In this document: piece by piece, positions 1 through 6,474 of the stretch
How the letters are laid out: each line of letters starts with the position of its first letter
Numbering within the stretch: the stretch's first letter is position 1
From: JBBKWJ01 sp037968895
GTDB lineage: Bacteria > Actinomycetota > Acidimicrobiia > Acidimicrobiales > SZUA-35
DNA: 12,158 nucleotides
NCBI GenBank assembly: GCA_037968895.1
Contig: JBBKWJ010000164.1
Coordinates: 1-12,158, forward strand
Direction: 5' to 3'
Translations under genes and position numbers: made by a program
The notes under the pieces: generated by a model
Database searches by the model: none
Seen by the model: only the letters and a program-made list of their open reading frames with translations
Told to the model about the DNA's origin: nothing

Positions 1-110
1 GGAGCCGGAGCCGGTGCGGGAGCGGGATCCGGTGCAGCTTCTGGTTCGGGCGCCGCCGCGGCTGGTTCTGGTTCCGGCTCGGCTGGTGCCGGGGCAGCTG
101 GCGCTGCCGC
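1..110 (-). repeat. Low-complexity Ala/Pro/Glu linker coding repeat
   Basis: Short GCC/CCG/GAG-type triplets recur here (on the plus strand as ggagccggagccggtgcggg and similar). Read on the minus strand they encode the flexible Ala-Pro-Glu linker of the E2 protein after its lipoyl domain. The repetitiveness comes from protein composition; I see no sign of a mobile or regulatory repeat. Confidence 0.75.
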
Positions 111-344
111 ACCGTCGCCAACAATGGCGAGGACGGTGCCGACGTCGACTGTGTCGCCTTCTGGCACCACAATCTCGGTCAGGGTCCCTGCGACGGGAGA
201 CGGCACCTCTGTGTCGACCTTGTCAGTCGATACTTCAAAAAGGACTTCGTCCATGGCGACCGTTTCGCCAACTTGTTTGAACCAACGAGTGATGGTTCCT
301 TCGGTGACAGTTTCGCCCAGCTGGGGCATTTCTATATTCGCCAT
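1..344 (-). CDS. 2-oxoacid dehydrogenase E2 (dihydrolipoyl acyltransferase), N-terminal part
   Basis: This is the amino-terminal lipoyl domain and linker of the E2 core enzyme of a 2-oxoacid dehydrogenase complex, which passes acyl groups on a swinging lipoyl-lysine from E1 to CoA. The first 114 codons are present; the gene leaves the window at its left edge. Residues 2-77 form a biotinyl/lipoyl domain (starts MANIEMPQLGETVTEG); the lipoylated lysine is Lys42 in STDKVDTEVPSP. From residue 79 a Pro/Ala/Glu-rich linker begins, as usual between lipoyl and subunit-binding domains. The ATG at 344 has an AGGAG 11 bases upstream. lpdA (E3) lies 100 bp upstream on the same strand, so an E3-E2 operon is likely. 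Whether the complex uses pyruvate or 2-oxoglutarate cannot be told because the catalytic domain is outside the window; aceE at 6475-9165 favours pyruvate. The family is certain, the substrate is not. Confidence 0.9.
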   Translation of the reverse strand, partial: MANIEMPQLGETVTEGTITRWFKQVGETVAMDEVLFEVSTDKVDTEVPSPVAGTLTEIVVPEGDTVDVGTVLAIVGDGAAAPAAPAPAEPEPEPAAAAPEPEAAPDPAPAPAPA

Positions 345-444
345 GCTTCGTCAAGCTCCTGGTTGGCTGAGATGGGGTGCATTACTTTGCAATTCTTACT
401 GCGACGCAGCCCGTGTCGACGCTGACAGTGGCGTGCATGCGACC

Positions 445-1848
445 TTAGTGCAGAGAGCGGCCGGTGAGTCCGAGAACGGTCTCACCAAATAGTTCGCTCA
501 TGGTTGGATGGGGCTGAATGAATTGGGCGACGTCGCTAACCGTTGCCTCCCAGTTGATCGCGAGGTAACCCTGACCAAGCTGCTCGGTTACCCATGGACC
601 AACCATGTGCACCCCGAGAATCTTCCCCGCGGTGCCATCGGCGAGCTTCTCCGCGATCACCTTGACGAGGCCGTCGGTTTCGCCAACGATCTTCGCTCGC
701 CCATTTGCGGCGAAACGGTGCTTCGACACCACGACCTCGATTTCGGCAGCCTTGGCTTCAGCTTCGGTCAGGCCAGCGAACGCCACCTCAGGGTGGCAGT
801 AGATGGCCCACGGCAACTTCGTATAGTCGACGGGCACCGCCGCCTCGCCAAGGATGTCGGTAATCGCAACCATTCCTTCGGCGAATCCGACGTGTGCGAG
901 TTGAGCGGTGGGGATCACGTCGCCGGCGGCGTAGACGCCTGGCACGTTTGTCCGGCAATACTCGTCGACCGTGATGAAGCCGCGCTCGTCGACCTCGACC
1001 TGCGTCGCTTCAAGACCAAGTGATTCAGACAGCGGTCGCCGGCCGACCGAAACGACAACTGTGTCTGCGGTGACCTGCTCGCCGTCGCCGAACGAAACAG
1101 TGACACCCTCGGGCCCGGTCACTTGACCAGTCACCATTACGCCAGCTCGTACCGTGATGCCGCGTTTCTTAAATGCGCGTTCGACGACCTTGATGATGTC
1201 GGTATCGCAGTTAATAAGAATCGATGGAGCAGCTTCAAGAATGGTGACGTCAGTTCCGAGATCGCTCATCATCGAGGCAAACTCGCACCCGATGGCGCCA
1301 CCGCCGATGACGACGGCAGACTTTGGCAGCTCAGGGATCGAGAGCATTTCGTCTGACGTGACGATCTTTCGATCGTCTATCGGGAAACCAGGGATTGTCC
1401 GAGGCACCGAGCCAGCGGCAAGAATTACAGCGTCACCCGAGACGGAGACGTCGCCGGACACACCGCCGCTGATCGACACCGTGGTGTGATCAGCCTGCAG
1501 CCGTCCGATGCCGTCGAACACGGTTACTTCGCGATTCTTCAGCAGGAAGCTGATACCGCCAACCAACTCGTCAACAATGCCTTGTTTCCGGGTGAGGGTC
1601 TTCGCCCAGTCAAGCGTTGGCTCCTGCGTCATTACGCCGAATGTTTCGGCATGCTGCACAGTGCGAAAAACGGTTGCCGTCTCAAGAAGCTCTTTGGCCG
1701 GGATGCAGCCGACGTTTAGACAGGTCCCGCCGATCTTGCCCTTCTCGACCAAGGCCACGTTAAGCCCGGCCGACGCACCATAGAGGGCTGACGCATAGCC
1801 AGCGGGACCTCCACCGATAACGACGACATCGAAATGTTGAGTACTCAG
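445..1848 (-). CDS. lpdA: Dihydrolipoamide dehydrogenase (E3)
   Basis: FAD-dependent E3 reoxidises dihydrolipoyl groups of E2 and passes electrons to NAD+; it is cytosolic and can serve several 2-oxoacid complexes. Numbering from the chosen start (467 residues, normal for E3): FAD dinucleotide motif GGGPAG at 12-17; redox disulphide Cys43/Cys48 in GGTCLNVGCIPAK; NAD motif GGGAIGCEFA at 182-191; second FAD motif TNVPGVYAAGDV; dimerisation domain with the catalytic pair His447/Glu452 in HPTMSE. The start is unusual. The only in-frame ATG/GTG/TTG is a GTG at 1914 that would add 22 basic, non-family residues, whereas a CTG at 1848 sits 9 bases after a perfect AGGAGG and gives the normal E3 amino end (STQHFDVVVIGGG). 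I therefore prefer CTG. The E2 gene follows 100 bp downstream. Function is certain; the start is probable. Confidence 0.95.
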   Translation of the reverse strand: MSTQHFDVVVIGGGPAGYASALYGASAGLNVALVEKGKIGGTCLNVGCIPAKELLETATVFRTVQHAETFGVMTQEPTLDWAKTLTRKQGIVDELVGGISFLLKNREVTVFDGIGRLQADHTTVSISGGVSGDVSVSGDAVILAAGSVPRTIPGFPIDDRKIVTSDEMLSIPELPKSAVVIGGGAIGCEFASMMSDLGTDVTILEAAPSILINCDTDIIKVVERAFKKRGITVRAGVMVTGQVTGPEGVTVSFGDGEQVTADTVVVSVGRRPLSESLGLEATQVEVDERGFITVDEYCRTNVPGVYAAGDVIPTAQLAHVGFAEGMVAITDILGEAAVPVDYTKLPWAIYCHPEVAFAGLTEAEAKAAEIEVVVSKHRFAANGRAKIVGETDGLVKVIAEKLADGTAGKILGVHMVGPWVTEQLGQGYLAINWEATVSDVAQFIQPHPTMSELFGETVLGLTGRSLH

Positions 1849-1857
1849 GGGAACCAG

Positions 1858-1863
1858 CCTCCT
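1858..1863 (-). promoter_or_regulatory. Shine-Dalgarno AGGAGG that decides the lpdA start
   Basis: On the minus strand AGGAGG is followed by nine bases and then CTG (1848-1846). It lies inside the reading frame of the longer GTG-initiated alternative, so it argues that translation begins at the CTG and not at the GTG at 1914. Confidence 0.7.
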
Positions 1864-1889
1864 GGTTGGGAGTGAGACACGAGATCGCT

Positions 1890-1913
1890 TGGTCCGCTGC
1901 TGCCAGCGGACCA
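1890..1913 (-). promoter_or_regulatory. Perfect hairpin in the lpdA leader
   Basis: TGGTCCGCTG and CAGCGGACCA are exact reverse complements separated by a four-base loop, giving a 10-bp stem. It lies 27 bases before the lpdA Shine-Dalgarno on the minus strand and is not followed by a T-run. It could be a leader structure controlling lpdA or a tail-less end for the small upstream ORF; the sequence does not decide between them. Confidence 0.5.
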
Positions 1914-1983
1914 CACGATTCCGGCAAGCCTATCTTGCGTCGTTTGTTGCGCGCTGACCCACAGAGCGAAAGCCGAGCCGCAG

Positions 1984-2073
1984 CTAGAGAAACAAGACGA
2001 CCTGGATCGCGAAAGCGACGAGAATCGCCAGGCCGCAGAGGAGGGCCAGTACCAACAACATGCGCGTACTCAC
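1984..2073 (-). CDS. Possible 29-residue single-span membrane peptide
   Basis: A short frame opens with GTG at 2073 (or ATG at 2061) and ends at TAG. After four polar residues (MSTR) the rest is almost wholly hydrophobic: Leu, Val, Ala, Ile and Phe with one Cys, one Gly and one Gln, enough for one membrane helix, with no basic tail. There is no Shine-Dalgarno, but TACGAT lies seven bases before the GTG, the spacing expected of a -10 box for leaderless translation. It is upstream of and co-directional with lpdA (135 bp gap) and divergent from arsR. No family was recognised. The hydrophobicity could be chance, so this is a moderate call. Confidence 0.4.
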   Translation of the reverse strand: MSTRMLLVLALLCGLAILVAFAIQVVLFL

Positions 2074-2107
2074 CGGCCGGATCGTAGCTGGCAGGTATGA
2101 CCTCGCC

Positions 2108-2147
2108 TTGCGGTGGGTGGCTTTATCGATTATCGTCGATAGTCGAT
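2108..2147 (+). promoter_or_regulatory. arsR promoter with near-palindromic operator
   Basis: TTGCGG (2108-2113) and TATCGT (2131-2136) are spaced 17 bp, a plausible -35/-10 pair. Positions 2125-2147 form an imperfect 23-base palindrome centred on 2136: outer arms ATCGA and TCGAT match exactly, and inner arms TATCG/CGATA match around the central base, with one mismatched pair. It covers the -10 box and the first two bases of the arsR ATG (2146). Dyads of this size at the promoter are typical operators of ArsR/SmtB repressors, so autoregulation by steric block is the natural reading. The divergent small ORF at 2073 may also be affected. The dyad is seen directly; its function is inferred. Confidence 0.65.
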
Positions 2148-2502
2148 GAACAATACCCAATCGAAGAAGCTCGAACTGGATCGAAGTAAGGCAACCGAAT
2201 GGGCCCGCTGGTTCCAGGCACTCGCTGACCCCACCCGCGTACTCATTCTCCATCTCCTGTCATCGGCTGATCGGCCGATGACAGTTGGGGATATCACCGA
2301 GTCGCTCGACGTCGGCCAGTCGACTGTTTCCCATCACTTGGCCAAGCTGGCCGAAGTTCGATTCGTGGTGGTTGCGCACGTCGGAACGTCGAGCCTCTGG
2401 CGAGTCAACCAACCCTGCATCGCCGCCTTCCCGTCGGCCGCGCAAATGGTGATGGGGCGAGTCCCTCTCGAATTCACTGAAGCAATGGAGTGCACGACAT
2501 GA
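2146..2502 (+). CDS. arsR: ArsR/SmtB-family repressor, probable arsenic sensor
   Basis: This is a 118-residue winged-helix repressor. The fold signature is ADPTRVLILHLL (about 27-38) followed by the recognition helix in VGQSTVSHHLAKL (56-68) and a wing ending GTSSLWRVN. Its pairing with arsM suggests it represses the operon until As(III) binds. The classic ArsR metal motif CxC at the start of the recognition region is absent; the only cysteines are Cys91 in NQPCIAAFP and Cys116 near the end, so metal sensing would use a different site, probably between subunits. The ATG at 2146 has no Shine-Dalgarno and overlaps its own operator, so the message is probably almost leaderless. The gene ends in an ATGA overlap with arsM. 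Confidence 0.88.
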   Translation: MNNTQSKKLELDRSKATEWARWFQALADPTRVLILHLLSSADRPMTVGDITESLDVGQSTVSHHLAKLAEVRFVVVAHVGTSSLWRVNQPCIAAFPSAAQMVMGRVPLEFTEAMECTT

Positions 2503-3227
2503 CTGACAGCAACATTCACGATGATGTGCGGGACTATTACCGAGCCGCTGCTCTGACCCGTGGCAGCCGGGGCGCCTCTGAGGATCAAGACCGCCCCGAA
2601 GAGGGCCGATTTGGTGTCAGCCGATACGACCTCGACACCCTCGCTGCTGGATCCCAATCGGCCGCGGACCTTTCGATGGGGTGCGGCAACCCATACGCAA
2701 TGGCCAACCTTCTGCCCGGCGAAACGGTGCTCGATCTCGGATCCGGCGGCGGCCTCGACGTCATCCTTTCGGCCAAAAGAGTTGGACCTACCGGCAAGGC
2801 CTACGGGGTCGACTTCTTACCAGAGATGCTTGAACGCGCCAGGAACAACGCAGTTGATGCTGAGGTGACCAACGTCGAGTTTCTCGAAGGCATGATCGAA
2901 GCCCTGCCGCTTGAAGACGAGATGGTCGACGTGGTGATTTCGAACTGCGTCATCAACCTCGCTCCAGACAAGAAGCCCGTCTTCGCCGAGATCACGCGCG
3001 TGCTCAAGAATCGCGGCCGCATCGCCCTCTCCGACGTCGTCGCTGACAACGGGGCGACACCACCAAATGACGGCACCGCCTGGGCCGAATGCGGGGCTGG
3101 CGCCCTTCAATACGATGACTACCTCGACCACCTGGCACAAGCCGGCCTCGTCAACGCAACGATCGAGTACACCCATGACGTCGGACCCGGACTCCACGGC
3201 GCCATCATCCGAGCGACAAAGCCATAA
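2499..3227 (+). CDS. arsM: Arsenite S-adenosylmethionine methyltransferase
   Basis: ArsM methylates As(III) using SAM, giving methylated and volatile arsenicals. The 242-residue protein has the class I methyltransferase SAM loop VLDLGSGGGLD (77-87) and acidic GVD (103-105). All three cysteines expected to coordinate arsenic are present: Cys62 in MGCGNP, Cys150 in SNCVINL and Cys198 in AECGAGAL. RVLKNRGRIALSDVV (167-181) is the usual post-catalytic segment. The ATG at 2499 is chosen over a GTG at 2490 because it makes an ATGA overlap with the arsR stop and has GGAG eight bases upstream. Translation is therefore coupled to arsR and under the same operator. No arsenite efflux pump or arsenate reductase is in the window, so this locus alone carries only methylation. 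Confidence 0.92.
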   Translation: MTDSNIHDDVRDYYRAAALTRGSRGASEDQDRPEEGRFGVSRYDLDTLAAGSQSAADLSMGCGNPYAMANLLPGETVLDLGSGGGLDVILSAKRVGPTGKAYGVDFLPEMLERARNNAVDAEVTNVEFLEGMIEALPLEDEMVDVVISNCVINLAPDKKPVFAEITRVLKNRGRIALSDVVADNGATPPNDGTAWAECGAGALQYDDYLDHLAQAGLVNATIEYTHDVGPGLHGAIIRATKP

Positions 3228-3276
3228 CTCCCACCCCCGCAGCAAGGCAACGACGTCTCGGTCCTAGACTTCAGCC

Positions 3277-4167
3277 ATGGATGTTCTTGTGAGTGGTTCA
3301 ACTGGCCTGATCGGCAATGCGCTCGTCGCCGAACTCGACCGCCTAGGCCACCGACCCATCCGGCTAGTGCGTCGGCCGGCGAAGGGCCGTGACGAGATCT
3401 CGTGGGATATAGATGCGGGCAGTCTCGATACGGCATCGCTCGAAGGAGTTGATGCAGTTGTTCACCTTGCGGGTGCGGGCATCGGCGACAAACGGTGGAC
3501 CGACGACTACAAGAAAACTCTGGTCACGAGCCGGACTGAGGGAACGCTCCTTCTGAGCGCTCGGCTTGCGGCAATGAGCAAGCCGCCGAAGGCGTTTCTT
3601 TCAGGGTCCGCTATCGGCTTCTACGGTGATCGGCCCGGCGAAGTGCTCGACGAAACGGCCGCCGCTGGTGAAACCTTCCTGGCCGACCTATGTGCGCAGT
3701 GGGAAGCGTCCACCCGATCGGCCGTCGAGGCCGGGATCACGACGACGTTCCTCCGTACCGGCATCGTGCAATCCCCGGATGGTGGTGCATTGGGGAAGCT
3801 ACTCCTTCCGTTCAAGCTTGGCGTTGGCGGTCGGTTCGGCAACGGTGAGCAGATGATGTCGTGGATCTCGCTCCACGACCATGTTCGAGCGATGATTCAC
3901 CTACTTGAACAACCTCTCGCGGGGCCAGTGAATCTCACGGCGCCTAACCCAGTGTCGAACGCCGAGTTTGTGAAAGCGCTTGGCCGCGCGCTCCACCGAC
4001 CCTCGTTCCTGCCGCTACCAAAGGCCGTGATGCACGTCGTTCTCGGCCGGGAACTCGCAGATGCGCTGCTGTTCGAGAGTCAAGACGTGAGACCGACCAA
4101 ACTCGTCGACAGTGGCTTTACGTTTGATCAGCCTACGATTCACGAGTGCTTCGACTCCATTCTCTGA
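3277..4167 (+). CDS. TIGR01777-family NAD(P)-dependent epimerase/oxidoreductase
   Basis: This is an extended short-chain dehydrogenase-like protein of 296 residues, the normal size for the TIGR01777 (YfcH/SDR39U1) family. The nucleotide-binding motif GSTGLIG is at 7-13; VVHLAGAGIGDKRW follows near residue 60-75; the conserved GSAIGFYGD and EWEAS-like helix (here QWEAS) come mid-protein; GGRFGNGEQMMSWI and DHVRAM precede the carboxy-terminal DUF1731-like region (about 245-293, ending in the GFTFDQP-type sheet). The physiological substrate of the family is unknown. There is no Shine-Dalgarno; TAGACT six bases before the ATG could be the -10 box of a leaderless transcript. The SRPBCC gene starts 24 bp after the stop, so the two are probably co-transcribed; I recall fusions of these two domain types in other bacteria, which would suggest a shared pathway. 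Confidence 0.9.
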   Translation: MDVLVSGSTGLIGNALVAELDRLGHRPIRLVRRPAKGRDEISWDIDAGSLDTASLEGVDAVVHLAGAGIGDKRWTDDYKKTLVTSRTEGTLLLSARLAAMSKPPKAFLSGSAIGFYGDRPGEVLDETAAAGETFLADLCAQWEASTRSAVEAGITTTFLRTGIVQSPDGGALGKLLLPFKLGVGGRFGNGEQMMSWISLHDHVRAMIHLLEQPLAGPVNLTAPNPVSNAEFVKALGRALHRPSFLPLPKAVMHVVLGRELADALLFESQDVRPTKLVDSGFTFDQPTIHECFDSIL

Positions 4168-4191
4168 GTCGCAAACGATCTGAGAGACAAA

Positions 4192-4635
4192 ATGACCAAA
4201 GAACGAATCGTGTCAGTAAGTAAAGACATCGCTGCAGATGCCGCCACCATCTTCGCAATTCTGCGCAATCCAGCCGAGCATTCGCGCATCGACGGTTCAG
4301 AAACCGTCAAAGGAAGTCGAGCCAAAGAAACCGAGCTACTCGAGCTCGGTAGCCGATTCTCGATGAGCATGGTCCTGGGCGTCCCCTACATCATGACCAG
4401 CGAAGTTGTGGAGTACGAGAAAGACCGAAGGATCGCCTGGGCCCATTTCGGCGGCCATCGCTGGCGTTACGACCTTGAGCCAATCGAAGATGGCACCAGG
4501 GTTACCGAGTCATTCGACTGGGGAACGGCCAAGTTTCCGCCATTTTACGAGTGGGTCAACTACCCGAAACGGCACGAAGGAAACATGGAACGCACGCTTG
4601 AGCGCCTCAGCGACGTAGTCACCGCCGCATCGTAG
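4192..4635 (+). CDS. SRPBCC (START/Bet v1-like) ligand-binding family protein
   Basis: This 147-residue protein has the pattern of polyketide cyclase/dehydrase-type SRPBCC domains: an amino-terminal strand SVSKDIAADAATIFAIL with the first helix, a central sheet (SRFSMSMVLG...TSEVVEYEKDRRIAWAH), the strand RWRYDLEPIEDGTRVTESFDW, and a long carboxy-terminal helix (EGNMERTLERLSDVV). Such proteins hold hydrophobic ligands in a cavity; some are enzymes and some carriers, and nothing in this one shows which. It follows the epimerase by 24 bp with only a weak GAGAG ribosome site, so translational coupling is likely. Confidence 0.8.
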   Translation: MTKERIVSVSKDIAADAATIFAILRNPAEHSRIDGSETVKGSRAKETELLELGSRFSMSMVLGVPYIMTSEVVEYEKDRRIAWAHFGGHRWRYDLEPIEDGTRVTESFDWGTAKFPPFYEWVNYPKRHEGNMERTLERLSDVVTAAS

Positions 4636-4697
4636 CCAAGCGATAATGGGTCGATTGGCCCAGCAAGTACAGCGAAAAACGGTCCGATATTCAGACG

Positions 4698-5396
4698 ATG
4701 AGTTCTCCACGAATCGAGCCTGATATGGGACTGTTTTCGAATCTGCGCAACAAATCCGACGAGAGTGAGCCCTGGCTCACGAACCTGATGGACGACGAGT
4801 CCGTCCCTCTCGACGACATGCTTGCTACTTCACCGCCACCTCCAGCTGACGAATCGGCCAAGGAGCCGGTCGACGCATGGCATTTCCCCGATCTCGAACC
4901 GGAAACTGAGAAGCCCGAGCTATCACTCGACGCCACTCCGTTCGCAGATGATGCTCCTCACGACTTCGACGACACCATGCTTGACCTCGGACCAATTGGC
5001 CACGAGCCAAACGCCTTCGCAACTGCGAAGCCATTTGGCGACCTAGCCGAATTCGCTGAGAGTCCGATGGCGATGCCAGCCGTATTCGATCGACGAACCG
5101 ACGAACCAGTGTCAATCGATGTGGACGACAGCGACCTCGACTCAGTGGCCGAACCTCTCTATTCGCTCACAGAACGTCACGTCGGGCCAGTCGGCTCCGA
5201 AGCAGTCGCAATGCTTGATGCATTCGGACTGGCGGAGGGCGCCACCTGGATCGAGCTTCGTGAGCGCTACGTCGAAATGGCAACTAACTGCCGGACAGGC
5301 GAAGACGCAACACTGGCCATGGAGACCGAGCTTGCGGTACTTCGACGGGAGATAAACAGCTTGTACTCATCGCTCCGGTTGCTCGCCGCCCCCTAA
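4698..5396 (+). CDS. Acidic protein with degenerate J-domain-like C-terminus
   Basis: Family not recognised. The 232 residues divide into a long acidic, Pro/Asp/Glu-rich and probably disordered region (about 1-160) and a helical carboxy end (about 165-232). The end, with AMLDAFGLAEGATWIELRER, then RYVEMATNCRTGED, then EINSLYSSLRLL, has the spacing of helices I, II and III of a DnaJ J-domain, but the obligatory HPD tripeptide after helix II is missing (TNCRTGED instead). It would therefore not be expected to stimulate DnaK. The ATG at 4698 is preceded by GATATT six bases upstream, fitting a leaderless start; an internal ATG at 4725 (MGLFSNLRNK) is an alternative. It is convergent with the RNase HI gene, 28 bp away. 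It is very probably a real gene, judging by composition and codon use; its role is unknown. Confidence 0.75.
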   Translation: MSSPRIEPDMGLFSNLRNKSDESEPWLTNLMDDESVPLDDMLATSPPPPADESAKEPVDAWHFPDLEPETEKPELSLDATPFADDAPHDFDDTMLDLGPIGHEPNAFATAKPFGDLAEFAESPMAMPAVFDRRTDEPVSIDVDDSDLDSVAEPLYSLTERHVGPVGSEAVAMLDAFGLAEGATWIELRERYVEMATNCRTGEDATLAMETELAVLRREINSLYSSLRLLAAP

Positions 5397-5424
5397 CGCG
5401 GGTATCGAGAACGAAGGACGATTT

Positions 5425-6372
5425 CTAACCTGCCTCGACCCGTACGACTGACAGCCCCATCGTCTCGAGTACATCGGCGTCCTCTGGCATGTCGACGACA
5501 ATCGCCCCAAGCACAGCTTGGCGACACCACTCATCTCGAAGCCTGACTGCGGTCCCCGGAAGCGTCGGATCGCCGGGCAAGGTGACTACCCACGACGTGG
5601 CCGAGAGCGCAACATCGAACCGTTCGCGCACCTCGTCTGGCCAGCCCGCGGCAGGGTCATTGAAGGGCAGCACCACTCCAATTTGAATCCCGGCGGCCAG
5701 AGCAAGTTCGCCGGCAACAAGCTCGGCCCCTCGGCGAAGCCCTGTCACAAGAATGTCGGAGGAGGGGTCGAGGCGCGCTATTACCGACTCAAGGGGCTTC
5801 GTCGCTGTGAATTTGGTTGGGCCAATCACCCACACCGCGGCACCGACTGACCACGGCACAGGTGGTTCAAGGGTTAGAGCGGCGGGAAGCGACTCGGCTG
5901 GCAGCGATGTCTCGCGTACGAGCGATGATTGGTCCTTTTTGTCTGCTTGGTCTTCTTTGAAGACGGCGGCGGCCGCAACTGCGAGCTCGTCGACGAGATC
6001 GTTCATTTCGTCGCCGCTGTGACCCTTCACCCACTCGAAGGTGATCTCATCACTTCGTTCCAGGTAGAGCTCTACGAGCGGTTGCCACAAGTCTTGGTTC
6101 GCAACCGGTTTCTTCGCTGCGGTTCGCCATCCTCGAGCGATCCATCCTTCGTACCAGCGATCGTTGAAACAGTTAACGACATAGGTCGAGTCTGAGACCA
6201 CGTGGACCTCGCCCTCGAGCGCCTTCAACGCCTCGAGCACGGCCTGAAGCTCCATTCTTTGATTCGTGGAATGCGCCTCACCGCCCGATCCCTGCGGTCC
6301 TCCAGGAACCGCCCATGCCCAGCCGCCAGGCCCGGGATTACCAGAACATGCACCATCGGTGTAGACCTTCAC
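5425..6372 (-). CDS. rnhA: RNase HI fused to a SLOG/YpsA-like domain
   Basis: The amino half is a bacterial RNase HI, which cuts RNA in RNA-DNA hybrids. Numbering from the GTG at 6372: Asp6 in VYTDGACSGNPGPGGW, Glu41 in TNQRMEL, Asp61 in VVSDSTYVVN, His118 in KGHSGDE and Asp128 in LVDELA. The DEDD-plus-His catalytic set is complete. After a polar linker (about 140-175), residues 178-305 look like a Rossmann-like SLOG domain of the YpsA/DprA type: VWVIGPTKF, then ILVTGLRRGAELVAGELALA, VVLPF...GWPDEVRERFD and LRDEWCRQAVLGAIVV. SLOG domains bind nucleotides or ADP-ribose derivatives. Total length of about 315 is twice a normal RNase HI. An upstream TTG at 6420 would add 16 non-conserved residues; the GTG places the domain at the usual position. 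It is divergent from aceE. Confidence 0.88.
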   Translation of the reverse strand: MKVYTDGACSGNPGPGGWAWAVPGGPQGSGGEAHSTNQRMELQAVLEALKALEGEVHVVSDSTYVVNCFNDRWYEGWIARGWRTAAKKPVANQDLWQPLVELYLERSDEITFEWVKGHSGDEMNDLVDELAVAAAAVFKEDQADKKDQSSLVRETSLPAESLPAALTLEPPVPWSVGAAVWVIGPTKFTATKPLESVIARLDPSSDILVTGLRRGAELVAGELALAAGIQIGVVLPFNDPAAGWPDEVRERFDVALSATSWVVTLPGDPTLPGTAVRLRDEWCRQAVLGAIVVDMPEDADVLETMGLSVVRVEAG

Positions 6373-6461
6373 ATTCCCAGCTTGCCAGCGAGCGGGCCGA
6401 CATAGATCCGAAATTGTCAAATCCGTGGCGTAGATCGCAGCAAAGCCACCCTTTCATCGGG

Positions 6462-6474
6462 TACAACAGAGGCC
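6462..6474 (+). promoter_or_regulatory. Possible -10 box of a leaderless aceE transcript
   Basis: TACAAC (6462-6467) is seven bases before the aceE ATG, with no usable Shine-Dalgarno (AGAGG is only two bases from the ATG). That is the spacing expected if transcription starts at or next to the start codon. No good -35 was seen. Inference from spacing only. Confidence 0.35.

Noticed and set aside
14..492. Two plus-strand open frames over the E2 region
   Set aside because: They are shadows of the E2 gene; the minus-strand frame gives an unmistakable lipoyl domain.
508..1023. 171-codon plus-strand frame inside lpdA
   Set aside because: It is opposite-strand shadow of a fully conserved E3 gene.
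1846..1914. GTG at 1914 as the lpdA start
   Set aside because: It adds 22 basic residues before the conserved amino end, places a perfect hairpin and the AGGAGG inside the coding region, and has only a weak GGAA upstream.
2817..3245. 142-codon minus-strand frame across arsM
   Set aside because: It is antisense to the conserved methyltransferase motifs and has no recognisable protein features.
6373..6420. TTG at 6420 as the RNase HI start, and TTGACA there as a -35 box
   Set aside because: The 16 extra residues are not part of the RNase HI fold, GTG 6372 gives the family-normal start, and no -10 hexamer stands 16-18 bases after TTGACA.
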